Part shown: positions 24,101-27,218 of the stretch, in pieces | Position numbering within the stretch: the first letter of the stretch is position 1 | Layout: each line of letters starts with the position of its first letter | Origin: Candidatus Methanomethylophilaceae archaeon | GTDB lineage: Archaea; Thermoplasmatota; Thermoplasmata; Methanomassiliicoccales; Methanomethylophilaceae | Reading direction: 5' to 3' | DNA length: 27,218 bases | Assembly: GCA_017475875.1 (NCBI GenBank) | Contig: JAFVET010000107.1 | Location: forward strand, 1 to 27,218 | Program-made: the position numbers and the translations under genes | The notes under the pieces: generated by a model | What the model saw: only the letters and a program-made list of their open reading frames with translations | What the model was told of the DNA's origin: nothing | The model's database searches: none

Positions 24101-26048
24101 TCTTGGACGATCCGGTCTCCACGGTTTCGACGACGTTGCCGTCCTTGTCCTTGGTCACCGTCTCGGTGGTGGTGACCGTGTCGCCGTTCTCGGACACGAC
24201 GGTTGTCGACTCCCTGTCGACGGTGCTGCCGTCGGGGTTGGTCGTGGAGGTGGAGATGTTCTGCACCTGGTTGCCCTCGTCGTCCTCGGACACGGTCGTG
24301 GTGGACTCGGTCTCGGTGACGTTGCCGTCCTTGTCCGTGGTCTTGGTCTGGGTCTCGGTCACGGTCGTACCGTCGGGCGAGACCGTGGTGGTCGAGGTCT
24401 TCTCCTCGGTGGTTCCGTCGGAGGCCTTGGTCTCGGAGGAGGTCTCCTTCGTGACCGTTCCGTCGGGTTCCACTTCGGTGGTCTCGGTCTTCTTGGTCTC
24501 GGTCGTGACGGTGTTGCCGTCCTTGTCGGTCGTGGTGACCTTCTCCTCGGTGGTGACGTTACCGTCCTTGTCGGTGGTCTGCGTCAACTCCTTGGTCTCG
24601 GTGGATCCGTCGGATCCGGTCGTGACGGACGTGGTCTCCTTGACCTCGTTGCCGTCGGAGTCGGTTGTGACCGAGGTGGTCTCGGTGGTTTCGGTGGTGA
24701 CCTTGTTGCCGCCCTTGTCGGTGGTCTCGGTCTTCGTCTCCTTGACCTCGTTGCCGTCCTTGTCGGTGGTAGTGGTGGTCTCGGTGACGGTCACGGTTCC
24801 GTCCGCGGATGTCGCCTTGACGGTCTCCTCGGTGATGGTGTTGCCTTCGGTGTCCGTAGTCTCGGTCTTGGTGGACTCCTTGACCGATCCGTCGGATCCG
24901 GTGGTGGTCGACTCGGTCTCCTTGACCTTGTTCCCTTCGGAATCGACGGTCTCGGTGGTGGTCGACTCGGTGGTGGACGTGACGTTGCCGCTCTCGTCCT
25001 TCTCCGTGACGGTCGACTCGGTGACGGAGTTACCGTCCTTGTCGGTCACGGTCTTGGAGGTCTCCTCGGTCGAGGAACCGTCGGTGTTGGTCGTGGACTT
25101 GTTCGTCTCGGTGGAGCTGTTGCCCTCGTCGTCGGTGACGGTCTTGGTCTCCTCGGTGGTGACGGATCCGTCGTCGTTGACGTCGGTCTTCTTCTCCTCC
25201 TCGACCACGGGTTCGGCGACCTTGGTCCAAGATGCCGTGACGGTCATGGCGCGGGTCACCTCGGCGGTTGGGTCTACGGACCATCCTGCGAAGGTGTATC
25301 CGGACCTGACGGGGGTCGGGAGGTCTCCGATGGCGTTTCCGGACTGCACCTGGATGCTGCCGGGCGACACCATCCCACCGTTTGCGTCGAGGGTCACCGT
25401 GTAGACGGTTACGAACGTCGCGGTGTAGGTGACGTCTGCAGTCACGGGTGCGATCGCGGGCGACCAGCCGGCGAAGGTGTAGGACACTCCGGGGATGCCG
25501 AGCCTGGACGGGGTACCGTCGTAGGCGGGCGTCGCTCCCTGCTCGTAGACCTGCGTCTTGAGCACGGTGCCGTCGTAGTCGGCCCATGTCACAGTGTACG
25601 TGGGTCCGGTGACCGGCGTGGAGGTGAAGGTCGCGGTGTAGTCTGCGTCGGCGGTGGCCGTGACGACCTCTGGCGACCATCCTGCGAAGGTGTAGGTGAA
25701 CCTTCCGTCCATGGCCTTGGTCGGGGTCTGTCCGGAGTAGACCGGCGTGGCGCCTTCCGCCCAGGATCCGGTGGACAGGAGCTTTCCGTCTCCGTCGAAC
25801 CACCTGACCGTGAAGGTCTTGGAGATCGGTCCGACCGGCGTGGCGGTGAAGGTCGCGGTGTAGGTGGCATCGGATGTTAGCACCGTTATCGCGGGCGTCC
25901 ATCCGGCGAACTCGTAGCTGTACATGGCGTCGGAGTCCCTGGCGGGGGTGAGACCCGTGTACATCGGGGTCGAGCCCTCGTTCCACCTCTCGGTGGACAG
26001 GACGGTTCCGTCGTAGTTCATCCAGGTGACCGTGAACTTGTTGGTCAC
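21099..26048 (-). CDS. Giant Thr/Asp/Gly-repeat adhesin-like protein, C-terminal part after an in-frame TAA
   Basis: This frame of 1649 aa has no signal peptide and begins at a GTG inside a run of InlB-type repeats, so it is the downstream part of an interrupted gene, not a complete one. In order it has three to four B-type repeats (YTATF and FAGW motifs, about residues 1-275), a region of roughly 1100 residues of short T/E/D/G-rich repeats (DKDGN, SPDGT, NPDGT, SSDGT units every 16-19 aa), a globular C-domain ([20 protein letters not shown] to DHFSLFAV), a transmembrane helix ([19 protein letters not shown]) and a basic RKRE end. It resembles archaeal adhesin-like proteins that extend from the membrane through the cell surface. 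The DxDGN units recall Ca-binding turns, but calcium binding is untested. Its TGA overlaps the start of the cohesin-like gene. Confidence 0.72.
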   Translation of the reverse strand: MTNKFTVTWMNYDGTVLSTERWNEGSTPMYTGLTPARDSDAMYSYEFAGWTPAITVLTSDATYTATFTATPVGPISKTFTVRWFDGDGKLLSTGSWAEGATPVYSGQTPTKAMDGRFTYTFAGWSPEVVTATADADYTATFTSTPVTGPTYTVTWADYDGTVLKTQVYEQGATPAYDGTPSRLGIPGVSYTFAGWSPAIAPVTADVTYTATFVTVYTVTLDANGGMVSPGSIQVQSGNAIGDLPTPVRSGYTFAGWSVDPTAEVTRAMTVTASWTKVAEPVVEEEKKTDVNDDGSVTTEETKTVTDDEGNSSTETNKSTTNTDGSSTEETSKTVTDKDGNSVTESTVTEKDESGNVTSTTESTTTETVDSEGNKVKETESTTTGSDGSVKESTKTETTDTEGNTITEETVKATSADGTVTVTETTTTTDKDGNEVKETKTETTDKGGNKVTTETTETTSVTTDSDGNEVKETTSVTTGSDGSTETKELTQTTDKDGNVTTEEKVTTTDKDGNTVTTETKKTETTEVEPDGTVTKETSSETKASDGTTEEKTSTTTVSPDGTTVTETQTKTTDKDGNVTETESTTTVSEDDEGNQVQNISTSTTNPDGSTVDRESTTVVSENGDTVTTTETVTKDKDGNVVETVETGSSKTADKDGSSNETSVTTVTDKDGNSVTETKETEKDRAGRTVTETETTTTVTTGTDGSTVAQTESKTTSSDGTVVKTEETTTVDKDGNVTTTSEKETVNPDGTTSKTESTSTTTVNPDGTAVTEKESTTTGSDGTTSKTGETTTVNPDGTITTETKVETTDKDGNKTVTESMTTVTVDSDGNVVEKTDSVSENDDGSTVKTVTTTTTGEDGTTTTTVTETTAPNGATTVTETTVTEKESTDALGNDVRESTVTTTSSDGSSRTEQSKETTDKDGNKVTETTVTVTDKDGNVTTEKTEGFVNTTTSADGTKTTVEQSSTTSSDGSSVREQTVIEVTSDGYTVKETRTETAADGSRTVTETTESSSTGPTGTVTEKEQTTVNPDGTVETVNTTEVTDRNGNVLETTETTVTVETADGNVQTTTVVTESSADGSSKVTESVLVETDTGMVDTEKTTEVSKEGISTVTETTSTTTVSSDGTATTVTDSESVSSDGTKVEVEKTTVVDPEGTVTETSKVTTTDSLGRTVTEESTNVTSVNVEPDGTVETVTIGTTTSSDGTKTETTTVSYVAADGSDVVETETKVTSPTGVVTESAVTVTEYGNKVVSVAETRVTQTDGAFADTESHTTVTQKADGTAIVETTAVTTGSDGSITTTETSTVSKADGSSTTVTNVTATDKDGKTVKTEIRTEQTVTETATGRDTVTSVVSSSDDGSSSNKVTTVSVSGGKVTETTVSESVSADGTKVNIRTVIADGKATVTGSASSKDSSVTTDIAVIGGTTEIKTKVNTTELTEEKLEEIKTQADSLKGALSDVGATATETLTLTSDGRLTVEPGVLEELDDRFTINLDFGFVVLVPDKSAMTTLEAARNNLVVQVTRDLSMLTEAQRKVVGDAAIVTIDTADGTTPIHDLNGKVEIRYYYTIPEGATTEDLHVLYIVDDGTITEMPFTYSDGTVVFVTDHFSLFAVTADYHPSTEKSEGFPVWIVVVAIVLIVVVAAAYYYYVRKRE
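21840..25200 (-). repeat. Long array of degenerate 16-19-aa Thr/Asp/Gly repeats
   Basis: About 1100 codons of short units with a turn (DKDGN, NPDGT, SSDGT, SADGT) followed by an alternating strand such as TVTETTTTT. The units are degenerate in sequence but regular in spacing, as expected for a beta-hairpin or beta-solenoid stalk. At the DNA level the motif GGTGGTCTCGGTGACGG recurs with many variants, so recombination-driven length change is likely. Confidence 0.8.
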
Positions 26049-26258
26049 GGGAACGATCGGCGAGGAATATTACGTGGCCGTGTACTCAGCATCGGCTGTG
26101 GCCGCGACGATCTCCGGGGTCCATGCCCTGAACTCGTAGATGTAGCGTCCGTCGGACTCCCTGACGGGGTTGGTTCCGTACCTGGGCGTCTCCCCGTCGG
26201 CGACGCGGTCGGTGCGGAGCACGGTTCCGTCCCAGTCCTTCCAGGTTATGGTGTGGTA
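25225..26258 (-). repeat. InlB-type repeats in the giant adhesin
   Basis: Four units of about 62-70 aa share YTVTWxDYDGTVL at the start, GxTPxYxGxTP in the middle, FAGWSP and DATYTATF at the end. A fifth variant ([10 protein letters not shown] to TVTASW) closes the block before the T-rich region. The TAA sits at the end of the first unit. Confidence 0.8.
26070..26072 (-). other. Single in-frame TAA interrupting the giant repeat gene
   Basis: The sense codons ACG GCC ACG TAA TAT TCC read T-A-T-stop-Y-S, where sibling repeats read T-A-T-F-T-(A/S). The frame is otherwise intact on both sides. TAA is not the pyrrolysine codon. Confidence 0.85.
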
Positions 26259-27218
26259 TCCGTCGTCGGTCACGATCGCGTAGAGCGAGAAGTGGTCGGT
26301 GACAAACACGACGTCCCCTCCGTCGACGGTGAACGGCATCTCTACGATGCCTCCGTCCTCGGCGATGTAGAGGACGCGGATGGTGGAAGCATCGAACGCG
26401 GCGGTGCTGTAGTGGTAGATGACGGTTACGATACCGTTCATCTCGTGGATCGCACCTCCGGCGGCGGTGATGTCGACGGTGACGATGGCACCGGTTCCGA
26501 CGACCGCCCTCTGGGCGTCCGTGAGCTTGGCGAGGTCCCTCGCGACGTCGAAGGTCAGGGTGTTGCCCAGGGATTCGAGGTATGCGAGAACGTCCTCGTC
26601 GGGCACGAGCACGACGAAACCGAAGTCGAGGTTGAGGGTGAACCTCTCGCTCAACTCCCTGATCACGTCGGGGTCGATCTCGACTGTTCCGTCGGTGACG
26701 ATGGTCACGGTCTGCTCCGGTTCGGTACCGGTGGCGTCCGCGAGCGCCTCCGTCTGGGAGATTATCTCGTCGAGGACGCTCTGGTCGACCTTGTCCGTAT
26801 TGACGACGGTCTCGGTCTCGACGGTTCCGTCAGGTCCGGTGGTGAGCTCGGTCTTGACGCTCTCGTCCTCGTTCGAAGCGCTTCCGGTGGCGGTGGTTCC
26901 GTCTCCGGTTTCCTCGGTCTCGGTGGTGACGGCGGTCTTGGTGCCGTCCTCCTTGGTGATCTCGACGGTCGTCTCGGTAGTGACGTTTCCGTCGGAGTCC
27001 GCCTTGACGGTCTCCTCGGTCTTCACGACGCTTCCGTCGGGGTTGGTCGTGGTGGATTCGGTCTCGACGACAGGGTTTCCTTCCGAGTCGGTGGACTCGG
27101 TGGTCTTGGAGTCGGTGACCTTCTTGTCGCCGTCGGGGCCTGTCTCCTCGACGTGGGTCTCGGTGACCTTGTTGCCGTCCTCGTCGGTGGTCTGGGTCTC
27201 CACTGTATCGATCACCGT
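26070..27218 (-). CDS. Giant adhesin-like protein, upstream part (5' end off the window, ends at TAA)
   Basis: The frame is open to the right edge; the missing N-terminus should carry the signal peptide. Visible parts are T/E/D/G-rich repeats (about 27218-26890), a globular domain (about 26870-26260) that duplicates the C-domain of the downstream part (both carry [15 protein letters not shown] or [15 protein letters not shown] and VFVTDHFSL), and one B-type repeat (YHTITWKDWDGTVLRT to AEYTAT). It then stops at TAA (26070-26072). Translation of the next 21 nt (YSSPIVP) continues in frame into the next gene's VTNKFTVTW, completing the repeat junction where other copies have F. The two halves are therefore one ancestral gene of more than 2000 codons. 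Confidence 0.75.
   Translation of the reverse strand, partial: TVIDTVETQTTDEDGNKVTETHVEETGPDGDKKVTDSKTTESTDSEGNPVVETESTTTNPDGSVVKTEETVKADSDGNVTTETTVEITKEDGTKTAVTTETEETGDGTTATGSASNEDESVKTELTTGPDGTVETETVVNTDKVDQSVLDEIISQTEALADATGTEPEQTVTIVTDGTVEIDPDVIRELSERFTLNLDFGFVVLVPDEDVLAYLESLGNTLTFDVARDLAKLTDAQRAVVGTGAIVTVDITAAGGAIHEMNGIVTVIYHYSTAAFDASTIRVLYIAEDGGIVEMPFTVDGGDVVFVTDHFSLYAIVTDDGYHTITWKDWDGTVLRTDRVADGETPRYGTNPVRESDGRYIYEFRAWTPEIVAATADAEYTAT

Noticed and set aside
21840..25200. CRISPR array or other DNA-level repeat
   Set aside because: The repetition is a coding consequence of degenerate protein repeats, with no constant repeat length or unique spacers.
21391..25404. Three long plus-strand frames of 342, 500 and 489 codons, Val/Ser/Thr-rich
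   Set aside because: They are the antisense of the Thr/Asp/Gly repeat array. Reverse complements of its repeated codons contain few stops. They have no start signals and no recognisable fold.
26070..26072. The TAA in the adhesin read as pyrrolysine
   Set aside because: Pyrrolysine uses UAG. A TAA cannot be explained this way, so I treat it as a nonsense codon or an error.

Overview
The window looks like a chromosomal segment of a methylotrophic methanogenic archaeon of the Methanomassiliicoccales type. This is an inference; no rRNA or marker operon is present. The support is: archaeal TATA boxes about 22-30 nt from start codons (many leaderless genes), purine-rich Shine-Dalgarno sites on other genes, archaeal-style small proteins, stop usage dominated by TGA, and one gene (gltS) whose reading frame continues cleanly through a TAG codon, as expected where UAG can encode pyrrolysine. 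Coding DNA is GC-rich and the main promoter region at 8.5-8.75 kb is very AT-rich.

Layout. 1-1298: a MATE efflux pump (minus strand, runs off the left edge), then a 57-aa membrane protein. 1677-5408: a full-length CobN-family metal chelatase. 5363-6535: a HipA-like kinase, convergent with and overlapping cobN. 6608-8510 (minus): a 72-aa membrane protein, and a tight unit made of a DMT/EamA permease, a winged-helix-like protein and a 44-aa single-span protein. 8511-8964: AT-rich intergenic region. 8965-13473: a FecCD/BtuCD-type importer for a metal chelate, siderophore or cobamide. Its substrate-binding protein carries a dockerin-like module. The ATPase is divergent from two permease genes. 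13492-14655: GltS-like glutamate/Na+ symporter with the in-frame TAG. 14824-15225: a small soluble protein. 15356-17822: a ZnuA-ZnuC-ZnuB zinc/manganese importer with overlapping genes. It is separated by a duplicated palindromic operator-like element from a divergent 47-aa Cys-rich protein. 18159-19018: a Vsr endonuclease convergent with a guanine-deaminase-like enzyme; the two overlap by 181 bp. 19147-19239: a remnant of an AAA-ATPase/nuclease family gene.

19282-27218 (minus) is a surface-protein operon. A giant Thr/Asp/Gly-repeat adhesin-like protein enters from the right edge and is interrupted by a single in-frame TAA. It is followed, with a 4-nt overlap, by a membrane-anchored protein with a cohesin-like domain and five Listeria-Bacteroides (InlB B-type) repeats. 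The coexistence of a dockerin-like module on an ABC-importer binding protein and a cohesin-like module on a wall-spanning protein suggests that this archaeon may dock nutrient-capture proteins on its surface. This is the most unusual system-level idea in the window and is untested.

The transport genes (chelate/cobamide importer, Zn importer, chelatase) fit an organism with heavy demand for metals and corrinoids, as methylotrophic methanogenesis requires.
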